This document shows positions 45,561 to 56,102 of a stretch of DNA of 64,000 nucleotides, piece after piece. The notes beneath the pieces were generated by a model. It saw only the letters and a list, made by a program, of their open reading frames with translations. It searched no databases and was not told where the DNA came from. This stretch comes from Botryosphaeria dothidea (lineage: Eukaryota > Ascomycota > Dothideomycetes > Botryosphaeriales > Botryosphaeriaceae). The number at the start of each line of letters is the position of its first letter. Position 1 is the first letter of the stretch. Where the stretch lies: positions 806,001 to 870,000 of the forward strand of contig WWBZ02000082.1 of assembly GCA_011503125.2 (NCBI GenBank), in the 5' to 3' direction. A program made the translations under genes and the position numbers.

Positions 45561-47288
45561 TGTGAGTGGAAGCCTGGAAATGTGTATGGAGCCGTGGCAT
45601 CGCTCGCTTACAACGCATTGTCCTTCACCTGGGGCCGATGAAAACTGGAAGATGGGGTCAGGCCATCGGCCATGACCTTGGATATAAAGGGGGTTCCGTG
45701 GGATATTCCGCGAATCGACACGGAGTTGTTTACAACGGAGAAACTCCGAGCAATTCTCCGACTCGCCTCAACCGCTGTGCAGCCAAATCCGCGTCAGTCA
45801 TCAAACCTCAGGAATGAGACATTTGTGGAAAGCTTGGTTGCAAAACCAGTTAAATATGTCTGGATTGATATAGCATGCATAGATCAACGCCTTGGTATAC
45901 TTACGTCTACGGCAGAAACCGGAAGGCAGGCCGTGGTATTTAAAGGTGCCAGAGTTGTGTTCGGATAGTTAAGCACATTGCGTGCAGATTCAATAGAATG
46001 CGTGATGCTTTGGATTCATAACCTGACATCGTTCAACGAAGCTCGCCTATGGCCTGCCCAACCATCTACCAAGCTGCTGACACTGCGAATACAGTGTTCA
46101 GGGACCCGTGATTTTCCTCTCTGTGGGCTCTTCAGGAAGCGTTCATGCGCCAATATGCAGCAATTGTGTCAAAGGATGCAAGGTTAACATCTAATGTCGA
46201 CGATCCCACTCGGATTCGAGCGGACCACATAACTCTACATATCCTCTTTACACTTTCAGAGAAACCACCTACCCCAGCATCAGCAAATTCTACAACCACA
46301 TTCTCGGAATGGCTCAGAGAATGGCCGGTCTCCTTCATCAGGCTGGCGCCGCACAGATTCTGACGGAAAATCCGGTGGCTGCCTACACTGCGGCTGGATA
46401 TCGGACCACTTCACAAGAAGAAGACGATCTATGGCATACAACAGATGTTCAACTTCCGGCTTGGGAATTCTACATGATGCTCCTCCAGGAAGCTTCTTTT
46501 CGAGAACTGAGCTAGAGAATCGATTCGGACAGCAGTCACTCTCACAATACACCGTATAGAGCTAGTCACATGTCTTCACTGAAGCCGTAGACCTTGCGAA
46601 CGGCTGGATGGTGAGCCAGCATTCGGTAATTCCGGAAGCTGAGCGGTGCAGCCTTGGAGGCTTGAGTATCCCTGTATCAAATAACGGGAGCCGCCTTGCT
46701 GCCAGCTCTCTACCAGAGTCCTTGGGACGAATTTGGGGCTACTACAAAGGGAGAATGTGCTCCTTTGGCAAGCCCGAGGATAGCTGTAGCTACTATGAGT
46801 CTACGAACAAAGACCGGGATCAGTACTTCGACCCTCAGGAACCTCAAAGTTTCCTTTTTGTATACCTCGATGTAGCCGAGGAACTGCTTGATGCTCCGGA
46901 GTATTCTTGGCTAGGAGCAGAAACGACGCCTCCAGGGCTCGTAACAAGCGGCTTGCAAGCACAAGCGGGTTATTTCCAGCGGCTTATCAAGCGCGCTTGC
47001 AAGCGCTTGCAAGCGGAGGTCGCTTGCTGCGAGCTCTGGACGCCTCTCGGAGAAGAACAGCATACAATGCGTAGATGGCTGGCGTCTTCTTATCGTGCTG
47101 CTTCTGAGTTCGTGCCCTACAGACCTGGACGAACAGGGATACATGGTGGGGCTGCTGCTGCTGCGACAAGAGCCCGCTGGCACTGTTCACTGGCATCGCC
47201 TTGGATTCTGCTCGTGAAGGTGCTTCACATCAAGTTCTCTGGAGAAGACCGACCCGATAAACCTTTTTTCTTTGGAAAAGACGGCTGA
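45561..47288 (+). pseudogene. Decayed heterokaryon-incompatibility (HET) domain gene
   Basis: Pieces of a HET-domain protein lie in order on the plus strand but cannot be read as one frame. ALSFTWGR at about 45615-45638 is followed by a stop (45639-45641) where HET proteins usually have Trp. The frame then continues through IKGVPWDIPR to the signature YVWIDIACIDQ and GRQAVVFKGA, and stops again at 45966-45968. After a frame change comes DP-stop-FSSLWALQEAF with the stop at 46109-46111, then YGIQQMF near 46430. A long C-terminal open piece (46608-47288) remains. HET proteins trigger cell death when unlike strains fuse. All three stops fit TGG changed to TGA or TAG. No start codon is found. Breaks are described only. 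Confidence 0.75.
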
Positions 47289-47445
47289 TCGCCTCTTGAA
47301 GGATTCTTTGGATAGAATACCTATTTCTTGAACAAGGACAGTGCTTCCCAGGCTCCGTTCGTGCGGGCCAGGCTGTGCAAGGCATCTCGAATGCAGAAAC
47401 CTGTACGAGGTAATAGCATTGCGAGAATAAGGGGTAACGGGTAGG

Positions 47446-47520
47446 GAGTGGAAGCATTCATCCGGACGTAAGTGTCTCGTGACACTGATTACACTTGCGT
47501 CCGGATGAATGCTTCCACTC
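47446..47520. mobile_element. Near-perfect 75-bp hairpin element
   Basis: Both arms are about 30 bp and differ at a single position: GAGTGGAAGCATTCATCCGG then ACG(T/C)AAGTGT. This is the cleanest core in the window. It lies 34 bp past the stop codon of the GH17 gene (which ends at 47554, minus strand), so it is probably inside that gene's 3' UTR and could fold in the mRNA. The outer terminal repeats are not visible. Confidence 0.85.
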
Positions 47521-47553
47521 CACACGGCAATGGCACTATGATCCGAGTGCTTC

Positions 47554-48699
47554 TCATACCAGCAAGAACCCAATGGCTACAATCAACGAAACCAGCAGCC
47601 ACGACGCCCCAACCACACCGGCCCCCGAAGAAACATTCACCGTCGCAGGCGCCCCGCTGCCCGGCGGGCAGGTGAGATTGAACCTCGGCGTCGTCCTCAG
47701 CTCATCCCCGGCCACGGCAAACTTCTCCTCGCTCTCCGCGTTGGCGTCGCGCAGCGTGTACCACCACGTGTTGACGCGCCCAAACAGCCTGCCACACCCG
47801 ACCGCCCGCCAGTACTGCGCCTGCGCGTCCGCCGACGCTGACGCCGCGCCCCAGTCGTCGCCGCTGTACGGCCAGCCCGTCTCGGTGACCCACACGGGCT
47901 TGCCGCGCGACGCGTGGACGGTGCGGTTCCAGAGGGTGTCGAAGATGTCCGGCGCGCGGTCGAGCGTGTTGTCCTTGTCGGCCTCGAAGAAGGGGTAGAT
48001 GTCGACGCCGAGGAAGTCGGTGGCGTCGATGACGGCGCTGTTGGACGCGTTGGTCCACGCGCTCCACGTGTCGACGTGCCCGATCGGCTTGTCCGCCAGC
48101 ACCGTGCCGCGCACCGCCGTGCGCGTCTTTTTGATGAACTGCGCGATCAGCTGCGGTTGCGTGCCGATGCCGGCGCCGTTCTTGTTTCCGGATCGGGAGT
48201 TGCGGTACCTGAGGTGATGGTGTCAATTCTTTGAAAACGAGAGGGAGGATGAGGGGGCGTCTGGAATATGGAAGGCTGAATTCACTTACAGGTCCTCGCT
48301 GCCAACAGAGATGGCAATCACGATGGAGGCCAGGTCGGCGCCATAGGTGTCGATGGCGGCTTTGAGTGCACTAAGCTCATTAGTGATGTCAGGAGGGCTG
48401 CCAGAGCACCAGATGCCGAGCAGGAGCGAAGTGTTTGTCTTTATGGCAGCCGGGATGGCAGAGATGGGCACCGCCTCCGTCTTGGCCTGGATCGTCGTGT
48501 ACAGCCGGAAGCTGTTGAAGACGCCCGGCGAGTCTTGGAGCTTGGGCGCCGTTGTGAATTCCTTGCGGAAGTCCGACTCTTCCTTGCTCGAGTTGTCCGG
48601 GAATGTGTTGCCCGTGTTGAAGCCCTGGTATATCTTTTGTGCGCTCGCCGACCCGGCGAGGAGGGTGGAATATATCAGCATGCCCGAGGCAATCATCAT
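47554..48699 (-). CDS. GPI-anchored GH17 glucan endo-1,3-beta-glucosidase
   Basis: Exons 48699-48290 and 48208-47554 give 354 residues. Signal peptide 1-20 (cut after SASA). The GH17 TIM barrel includes YQGFNTGNTF, the proton-donor Glu about 135 in SVGSED, and the nucleophile Glu about 246 in VTETGWPYSG, with DFLGVDIYPFFE between. The C-terminus is Ser/Ala-rich and ends in a hydrophobic GPI signal (LLVSLIVAIGFLLV). The family cleaves or remodels beta-1,3-glucan at the cell surface. Both catalytic Glu are present and the frame is intact, so it should be active. A TATAAA box lies 75 bp upstream. It is the only undamaged one of four minus-strand secreted genes in a row. Confidence 0.92.
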
Positions 48700-49154
48700 G
48701 TTCTTTAGTGTTGGACTGGTAGCAATTGCAGTCCTCTTGCTGCCAACCTGGGACTTAGATGGGATGGATAATCTTTATAACCTTCCATCAGTCATTGCCT
48801 CCTGCCATTTTTCGCAACTGACGGCAAATTATCGCGCGTTGTCTCGTTTTGTTTAATGACATTGACGAAACCGAACCTTAATTGGCAGTACTCAAGTGTT
48901 CCGCGCCGGCTATTTTAGTTTAAGGTTATCAGTGAGCTTTAGAGTCACGACGAAGCGCTGAAAATAGCATCTTACTTTGTCAAAGTCTTGGTCGAGTGTC
49001 GCCCAAAGTGATCGACCTGCTGCCGGAGTCTGTATACTTTGACCTCGGGGTTGAGATACGATGGGTGATTAGTTGTATCATTCGCTCCAACTCGGACAAA
49101 AGTCAGTTTTCCAGCAACGCATCCTTGCATTAGTAACTGTATTATCTAGATGCA
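48700..49154. other. Intergenic between GH17 and repeat-rich GPI gene
   Basis: 455 bp, AT-rich. Holds the GH17 promoter and the 3' UTR of the next gene. No gene seen. Confidence 0.4.
48774..48779 (-). promoter_or_regulatory. TATA box of the GH17 gene
   Basis: TATAAA on the minus strand, 75 bp upstream of the GH17 start codon at 48699, a usual distance for a regulated fungal gene. Confidence 0.5.
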
Positions 49155-51873
49155 CTAGAGGAACAATGCTAAGGCTAGGACTGTTGACGCAGAGAGAGTC
49201 AACACAAAGATAGAAAATTCCGTCTTGCCGGCGAAACTTCTCGCACCACTAGTCTGATTCGAAGCCGACGTCTTTGCCCCTCCTGCAACTCCTCCCGAGT
49301 CCAACGCTGCTGTTGCTTCTGAGCTTCCTCCCGTTGTCTTAGTGCTTGACCTGGTGTTGCTTGCCGCAGTTTCGGCAGTAGTCTTGCTCGGTCCCAATGC
49401 CAATGTCGTGGAACCACCCCGGGCAATACCGCCTGCTGCCGCGCTCAATACCTCGCCGCCAATGGTAGCAGCCACTCCGCCCACCGTCAGCGTACGTGAC
49501 CCGACCACGATGACGTTCGAATTGCTCGCTGACCTACTCGCCGTCAAGGTCAGAGACCCAATGGTCAACACTGTCTCAGCAGACATGCTTGCAACGCCCT
49601 CGGCGACGCCAGCAATGGTGAATGTATGATCCCCAGCTGTAACGACAGCGCCAGAAATGCCTGAATATGCCCGACTGTACCCGTCAACAACGACAACCCC
49701 CGACGGCGCCAGACTAACCGCGTGGCCCTCAATGGTGGCAGCATCACCACCGACGCTGAGGATCACGCCCGTTGCAGCGCCCTCTTGCCAGTCAATCATC
49801 GACCCACCAACCACCACACCATGCACGCCCATACTCACCACCTCGCCGCCCACCGTCACAACAGCGCTGCTAGGCTCTCCTCCATATACCCCCGTCTGCT
49901 CCCCGTCCGCCACCACCACCGCTCCTCCCGTACCAACGCTCACAGCTTCATTCCCAACCGTTACCCAGCCTGGCTCTCCGGGCCGCACCGTCGTGGTCCC
50001 CAGATCCAACCCCACGTCCGGGATGGCTGTGTACGTCGAGCCGCCCGCCGTGATCACGGTCGGTTCTCTTCCTCTTCCTCCCCCTCCTTCTCCGCCCTTG
50101 CTGATGCTGCTGGCAGGGAGCGCGATGATCACAGTGGCTGGTAGGTTGTTGTTGTTGCTGTCATCATCATCAGAAGATAGGTCTGACGGGTCTGAAGGCG
50201 CCGAGGGGCCCGAGTTCCCGGGTTTCGAGCTTCCGGGATCTGAGCCTCCTGGACCCGAGCTTCCTGGATTTGAGCTTCCCGAACCTGAGCCTTCTGGATC
50301 TGAGTTTCCAGAATTGGAACCGCCTGGATCGGAACCGCCTGGATTGGAACTTCCTGGGCCAGAGTTTCCTGGGCCAGTGTCTCCAGGATTAGAACTCTCG
50401 GGGGGAGAACTTCCGGGGTCTGGGATGCCAGTGTTCACTGGATCGGCAGGGTCACTTTGAGCAGACGAGGGCTGCTGTGGCGGTGCATCTGTAGGTTTCA
50501 CGGCGTCAGTGGTGCGCGGCGGGCTCGTGCTCGTGGGCAGGTGCTCCGTCACCGGCTTACTCGGCTCGGCAGGCTTCGAGGTTTTGACGGGCTGGTCCAC
50601 GGTGACCTTGGAGGACGGCTCCACGAGGAACGCGGCCGAGGTCAGCGGGATGGGAGGGTCGTGCATGAAGTGCGTGCCGAACGCCCCGCGCAGCGGACTG
50701 CAGGGTCTGCAGCTCGGACCGGTACAGCAGGTTGGGCCTGTAGTCGTTGCGGATGGTCGCCGGGGCGCATGTGTTCTTGATGGACCTGAGGTTGTCTTTG
50801 CACGAGTTGGGCCACCAGTACGCGCTGCTCTGCACGAGCGCGATCTCGACCCCCGATACCGTCGTCTTCGCGAGGTTGGCGAAGTTGAATGGCTTGGCCG
50901 AGTCCGTGGGCGCGTGGTAGATGCCGCCGTCGGGCATGCTGGAGATTTCCTTGGGCGGGACGGGTACCCAGACCGAGGTCATGTCTTGACCGCAGGTTCT
51001 GGTCAGCATTATGTCGCGGGCGTATAGGCGCGAGAAGTGAAGATAGGCGGTTGGAGATGTCATGGTCATGTTGCCGACTGTTGCTATGACTGGAAATGCT
51101 GTCTGCCGCTTGTCAGGAGGGGTGGTGCGAGTGGCATTCGGGCATATCAGATCCTCTAACCAAGGCTCAGGCCAATAGTAGAGTTCCACTGCTTCCATTC
51201 CCCCAAAGACACACATCTCCTCGCATGAGTACTCTTGCGTGCAAGTTGGTGTCCAGTAGGTGGGATCTTTGGAGAAGGCGGCATTCGAAGCCGTTCGAGT
51301 TTGGGAAAAGGTCGACTTATGCCTGCTCCACAAAGACCACAACGACGAGCAGTCCCGACTCCCGAGGCTGCACGTCGGCGCTGCCGTTCCGGAGGTGTTG
51401 ACATATGTGCTTCTCACCGTGGAAGTTGTAACTGTGGTGACAAGACTTTGAGACGCATAAGGGCCGCCACGCGGTATTCCATCGCACAGTGTGATTACCG
51501 GACTATCCTTAGTAACAGCAGTTGGATAGCTCCAGGTAATGACATAGGAAGTCGTGTATGTCTCCCTGTGAGACGAACTGTATGCGCCCCACTCCGCATC
51601 GCAGCTCCGTAGTGCGAGGAAACTGTGAACGGCGACATCGGATGGGAGCCAGGCCAGGGTATTGTTGGCTATCGCTGTTGCATTTTCGGAAGCGGTTCTT
51701 GTTGCTGTACTGGGGATAGGAGTACCGAACGACCATGTTATGGTACCGTTCTGGGCTTGGACACCTGCTCCAATGCATCAGCATTGCCTCATGCCATGTG
51801 TTGGAGGATCTATCTACTAACCGATGACCGCGACTGCTGCAGCACAAGCCACGTACTGCCGAAGAGGGACCAT
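49155..51873 (-). CDS. Repeat-rich GPI-anchored surface protein, apparent frameshift
   Basis: Model: exon 51873-51822 (signal peptide MVPLRQYVACAAAVAVIG), a 57-nt intron, then 51764-49155. The first ~350 residues are a Cys- and Tyr-containing extracellular domain (SCDAEWGAYSS, YWTPTCTQEYSCEEMCVFGG, SSAYWWPNSCKDNLRSIKNT). At about 50690-50700 the reading frame must change by +1 to continue into FGTHFMHDPP, so the spliced length is 3n+1. The rest has a Gly/Ser/Pro tract of SSNPG-like repeats, then beta-type repeats (AVVTVGGEVVSMG, ATIEGHAVSL) seen in fungal adhesin-like proteins, and a hydrophobic GPI tail. Probably about 886 residues before damage. Either a recent pseudogene or an assembly error; no intron fits the shift. 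Confidence 0.7.
50170..50440 (-). repeat. Coding tandem repeat (SSNPG-like units)
   Basis: Degenerate short tandem units encoding Gly, Ser, Pro and Asn (GSSNPGGSDPGG-like) within the GPI-protein gene. Such tracts vary in unit number between strains of fungi. Confidence 0.7.
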
Positions 51874-52951
51874 GTTGAGGCACATACGGACCAACCTTCC
51901 TCCTTTCGTGCGGAAGAAAGTCCGAGTCCCGCTATATATATCATGCTGGCCCCATGGCCCCCTCAGAAAATAATTTCAAGGGCGGTGACACAGAATCCTT
52001 CGGAGGCGTTGCAGTAACGATTTGGTTCGCCACTGCGGTGGGTATTTTTAGCTCGGGCCCCCAGGCAGGCAACACTGTCAATACGGCCTCGCGAGTTCTG
52101 CTTACGCCTGAACGTAACAGGCAGGTGGATTATTGCCTCGTGTGACAGTCGACTTTGCGCTAATCCTATAAAGCATGCATCAATATGTGATTCTATAAGG
52201 CACCCTGCAATTCCGATGGCCTTTCTTACTTGAAGAAGAGACCTTTCCACTGTGTCGGCGTGGTTGGTTGCGTGATAGCAATCCCTCGCAACAGGAGCTC
52301 CCAACCACTTCGATGCTGTCATCTCTTTAAAGTCTACACATGCCTGGTTACACGGCCTACTCGCGGGTACTTGTAAGGTATTATAGGAACTTGGCGTCTG
52401 ATAAGTCAGGAAGAGCCTCCGAAGCCTACATGCCGCTTAGCCGCTGGACCCGGTGCAGCAGAGGATTCTGCAAGCCTCGCTACAGGCATTTTCTTCGTAT
52501 TCGATCCAGTTTCGTGGCTGGCGATGGCTGACTACGTTGATCTGTGCAGGTCAGGAGGTATTTCATTGCTTCTGAGACGTCCCATTCCGGCGACAGGTAC
52601 ATCGATAATCCACGCAGGCGCTGCTGTCCAAAATTCCTCCATCTTCATTCATTTCGACTTGCATCTCAATGGCATAAAGCGTGGGCTTGCGCAGTACGGA
52701 CCAACGGCTGCGGAACTTTCTAGCTCCTGGAGAGTGTTCAGGGCGGCGCAGAATGGTCAAGGTGTTTGCGACAGACGACGGAGGATGTGGACCGAGGATG
52801 GAGAGGGAAGACGGAGGAGCTTTGGTGCCCGGCACATTCGTCCGCAATTCAGCCGAGTCGCAGCCGCACCTTCTTTCCACACTGATTTCATACATGGCCT
52901 GTCTAGATCCATCACTCTGGGGCGACACGTGCCCGAAATCGTACATCAGCT
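51874..52951. other. Intergenic between GPI gene and GH76 relic
   Basis: About 1.08 kb. Carries the promoter of the repeat-rich gene at its left end. Short open frames in the rest have no recognisable content. Confidence 0.4.
51933..51940 (-). promoter_or_regulatory. TATA box of the repeat-rich GPI gene
   Basis: TATATATA, 60-67 bp upstream of the ATG at 51873. Confidence 0.5.
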
Positions 52952-54180
52952 TCACAGGAAACAAGCCATGGCCAACCCCATCGCTGCCAGCACACCCCAA
53001 GACGCCTCCATGCTTCCCGCCGCACTCGTCCCGCTCGCCGATGCAGCGCTGCCACTGCTCGATGCCGTACCGTTGCCACCGCTTCCACTGCCAGCGTCTG
53101 AAGCCGACGTGCTGTTCACAGACCGCAGGACTACGCTCGAGTTGGCACCGTCCTTTGAGACCAGGTACCTGCTCTGCAGCGCCTCAAGCGCCGCGAGTTG
53201 CTGGCCCAAGCCCGTCTTGCCTTCCTTTTCATCATCGCTCCACCGGTTTCTGCACTCAGCCGCATCGGCGCCGGAGACCGTGCATCGGCTCGCTGCTGCG
53301 ATGGCGCTGGCGTTGAGGGCTGGGTAGATGGCGTCGACGGTAGCGGGTTGGAAGACTGGGACGAGAGCGAGCCAGCGGAGCGTCAGCGCGGGAAAGACGA
53401 GCTGGTCGGCGTTGCAGTTGTTGTTGGTTTCGCACGCCACTTCGGCCATGATGTTGTCGGGGAAGAAGGTGCCGATGATGTTCTCGACATGCGACTTTGT
53501 GCGCTCGATCCACTCGCTGTTGGATGTCTGGGAGGGATGTCAGTATCTACGATACGATCAAAGCTGAGGATTCGTGTGGATGTTGAGATGAGAGAACGGG
53601 ACTACTCACAATGTTGGCCAGCACGGCGGAGCCGTACGCGAACGACGCACTGGGGAACGACCATGCAATATTGTTCAAGTTCGTGCAGTTGTCGGTGGAG
53701 GATGCGCCGTCATACACAACAAATTTGTCGCTAATCAGGCCAGTTTCGCGCGTCCAGTCGTACACCTTCGTGGCCCAGTCCACGTATGTCTGGTTTCCCG
53801 TAAAGCGCGCGAGCCGGGCCGCCAGCTAGAAGAACATGGCCTGCGAGATGGAGTTTGTATAATCGTAGCCACTGTAGAAGGTGAAGATTCCCCAGCGCAG
53901 ACCTCCGTCGCAGCTGGCCGTGTCCCAGCGCTCGGTAAGTTCTTGGAAGACGGTTTTGGCCTTATCCTCCAAATTCGTCTCGTTGACTGGCACTGGAAAA
54001 CCTCGCTCGGCGGCTTTCATAGCTGCAAGGGCCCATGCCTGAAGATGATTCATCACATGCTACTTGCTTTGCACTTTAGACATGGAGATTCGGATTGCTT
54101 ACCATCTGGTCGTCGTTCATAATGGTCTTGGTTTGGTTCGTCGGCAAGTAATCATCGTCAACTCCGTCCTGGTTGACCAG
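52952..54180 (-). pseudogene. GH76 (Dfg5/Dcw1-like) mannanase relic
   Basis: Minus-strand exons 54180-54103, 54059-53610 and 53528-52952, with good splice sites between them. GH76 blocks: DDDYLPTNQTKTIMNDDQ with the catalytic Asp-Asp pair, WALAAMKAAERGFPVP, SCDGGLRWG, FVVYDGASSTDNCTNLN, FFPDNIMAEVACE, CNADQLVFPA and the C-terminal LGQQLAALEALQSRYL, then a Ser/Gly region and GPI tail. Dfg5/Dcw1 enzymes are thought to cross-link GPI proteins to wall glucan. Two lesions: an in-frame TAG at 53826-53828 where the family has Gln (CAG), and loss of the N-terminal third, which stops exactly at the inverted-repeat element at 54181. No start codon remains. Breaks are only described. Confidence 0.82.
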
Positions 54181-54442
54181 CGCAGCCGATGGATAGCGGC
54201 GACGGCCTCTAGAAAAAATAACATCGTAGAGAGTGGAAGCATTCGTCCGGGTGGGTTTGTTTCTAAAAATGTAATACACCTACGTTCGGACGAATGCTTC
54301 CACTCCCCATGGGGCGTGGCTAATCTGACCCCCCCCCAATTTTGCTATTTTGTGTATCCTTATCATTAATCCGGCGAAATATAATCTTCTCTGGGAAAAT
54401 CACATTTGGCGCTAACTAACCGCCGGCTGCGATACCCCTTTG
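54181..54442. mobile_element. MITE-like element abutting the GH76 relic
   Basis: Core hairpin 54231-54305 (75 bp): left arm GAGTGGAAGCATTCGTCCGG, right arm exactly complementary over those 20 bp. The left flank has GCAGCCGATGG (54182-54192) and AAAAAATAACATCG, aligning with the 61.4 kb copy read in reverse. The right flank has GGGAAAATCACATTTGGCGC, then CTAACTAACCGCCGGCTGCG and ATACCCCTTTG ending at 54442, again matching. It is about 262 bp with no open frame. The left terminus seems to have lost its last ~12 bp at the GH76 junction. Confidence 0.78.
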
Positions 54443-54905
54443 CATGCTCCGGCCAAATCCTTTCCGCATGCCGGGCGGGTCTGGAACCGAGGCCCCATTC
54501 TCCTCAACACCAACCAATGCGGCTGAGACGCTGCCGTCTGGACTTTGCTGCAGATCTGACAAGGGCGGTGAGTCTCTGGCATTTGCAAATTTACTGATTA
54601 GGTAAGTCTCGCTTCAATGGTAGGCTCAAGGTGTGGTGCAGCTGACGAACACCGAACACAAAATTTCCATAGACCGGCTAGACAATTGCCATATTATGAC
54701 TGCTACGAGAAGCTGAAGCATCCATCCGGATGCAAGCGCGCTGTATTTCTTGTGACAAAATTACCCGGATGGATTCCCCAATCCCCTTGCAGCCCTGTCT
54801 CATGATAATCAATGTTCCAAAGCCCGCAGGAGCCATTCCATTCTGTTTGCGCATCAGGATAATTATAGATTGCACGCAATGCTGGAGAAACCCTCACCCA
54901 GCACG
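54443..54905. other. Gap with a degraded hairpin element
   Basis: 463 bp between the element and the lipocalin-like gene. It does not contain the missing 5' part of the GH76 gene, as far as I can read. It holds one degraded hairpin copy (54709-54783). Confidence 0.45.
54709..54783. mobile_element. Degraded hairpin element copy
   Basis: Left arm AGCTGAAGCATCCATCCGGA then TGCAAG; right arm ACCCGGATGGATTCCCC, partly complementary. Outer repeats not seen. Confidence 0.5.
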
Positions 54906-56102
54906 TCAGGAAGGCAAGATTTCAGGAATCGGGCCCATTTGATCCCACAAAGCGGGCCCTGAACCCGATTTCCCCCCAACGAGACCTCCCTCGAGTGTAC
55001 CAATCCATCTGTTATAAAGAACAGGCGCAACAATCTGCTGTGTGGCAGTAGTTGCGAATTTGTACTCTCCAACGGGCCCCGCATCTATAGAGATGTTGTA
55101 ACCCTCAATGGTAGCGTTGGATCCCAGTGGAATAGGATACTTCACACTAGGTCTAAATGGCTTGACCGTGACGTCGGAGCAGGTTGAATGGATTATGTTA
55201 TTGTTGCGGGCAACGTACGCAGAGACGACTGATTCATTGGATTTGGAGAGATAGTCAAACCAGACTACCGACAAATCTCCCGCTCGACCGTGGCCCCAGT
55301 ACCACTGGTTCAGGTTTGCTTCAAAAACGAAAGGAGCCCAGTTCTGTGCCCGGTTTTAGTCTCGGTCGTGAATGATACAGAGCTTGGGGATTGGACCTTG
55401 TCATGATAACCAGCACCCTGGAATGCGAATTTAGTGCCATTGAGCTTCAGGTTGACAGTGGCGACGGAATCTGGAATTGCATTCAACCATTGGAGACCCA
55501 AACTGATGTCGAGTATAGCGCCAGCCACCGCCGGACCGCAAGGGCCATGGGCGGGAGCAACCTCTTCGCACCCTGTCAACAAAATCTAGAAAAAGATATT
55601 GAGATGGAACCTTACCGACTGCATAGTTATTTCGCCAGAGATTCCAAGCTCAGGCAAGTCCATGTTGATGGTATAACCAGCCAAGTCCGGTGCCCCAATC
55701 CATGAATAAGAGCCGTCAGATGCCAGCCCGGCGCTTCCAGCGCCAATGGTCGAAACAAAGAGCTTGTCGCCTGGTACAGTGAATTCATCGAATGTTCCAT
55801 CCCCGTAGGCAAAATTCAGTCTTAGGACAAGCCGCACCCCGAACTCACGAGATTGAAGATGAGGTTGAAAGACTACTGCCCGAGAATGGTCAGCGGACAC
55901 GGCGTCAAAATACCACCATTCGTAGGAAGTCGCATTTGGAATTTGGACTTGAACGCCGTCCATCCCGTTGAATGATGCCTTTGGAGCTGAAGCTGGCGGG
56001 CCCGTTGACGAGCGGTGCGGGGAGAATATTTGTTTCTGCATAAGATCGAAACGCCAAGGACGAAGCCGCAAAGCAGGCAACGAGGAGAATAAGTACGTTC
56101 AT
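54906..56102 (-). CDS. Secreted CrtC/Diels-Alderase-like lipocalin protein, frameshifted
   Basis: Model: 56102-55616, 55561-55397, 55343-54906. Signal peptide MNVLILLVACFAASSLA. The core resembles the hydroxyneurosporene synthase (CrtC)/AttH and fungal Diels-Alderase-like fold: ATSYEWWYFDAVSADHS, GYTINMDLPELGISGEI, VAPAHGPCGPAVAG after intron 1, AFQGAGYHDK joined to NWAPFVFEANLNQWYWGHGR after intron 2. Family members isomerise or cyclise hydrophobic substrates; the product here is unknown. Intron 2 has a weak GTCCAA donor but a GACTAA branch point. The signal-peptide frame and the core frame differ by one base near 55990-56000 (around NGP), where a G run has one base too many, so the spliced length is 3n+1. 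Starting at the later Met (GMDGV) would avoid the shift but lose the signal peptide. Confidence 0.7.

Noticed and set aside
46975..47030. Cluster of GCTTGCAAGC palindromes
   Set aside because: Short overlapping repeats within the decayed HET gene; no link to the dispersed hairpin family and too short to interpret.
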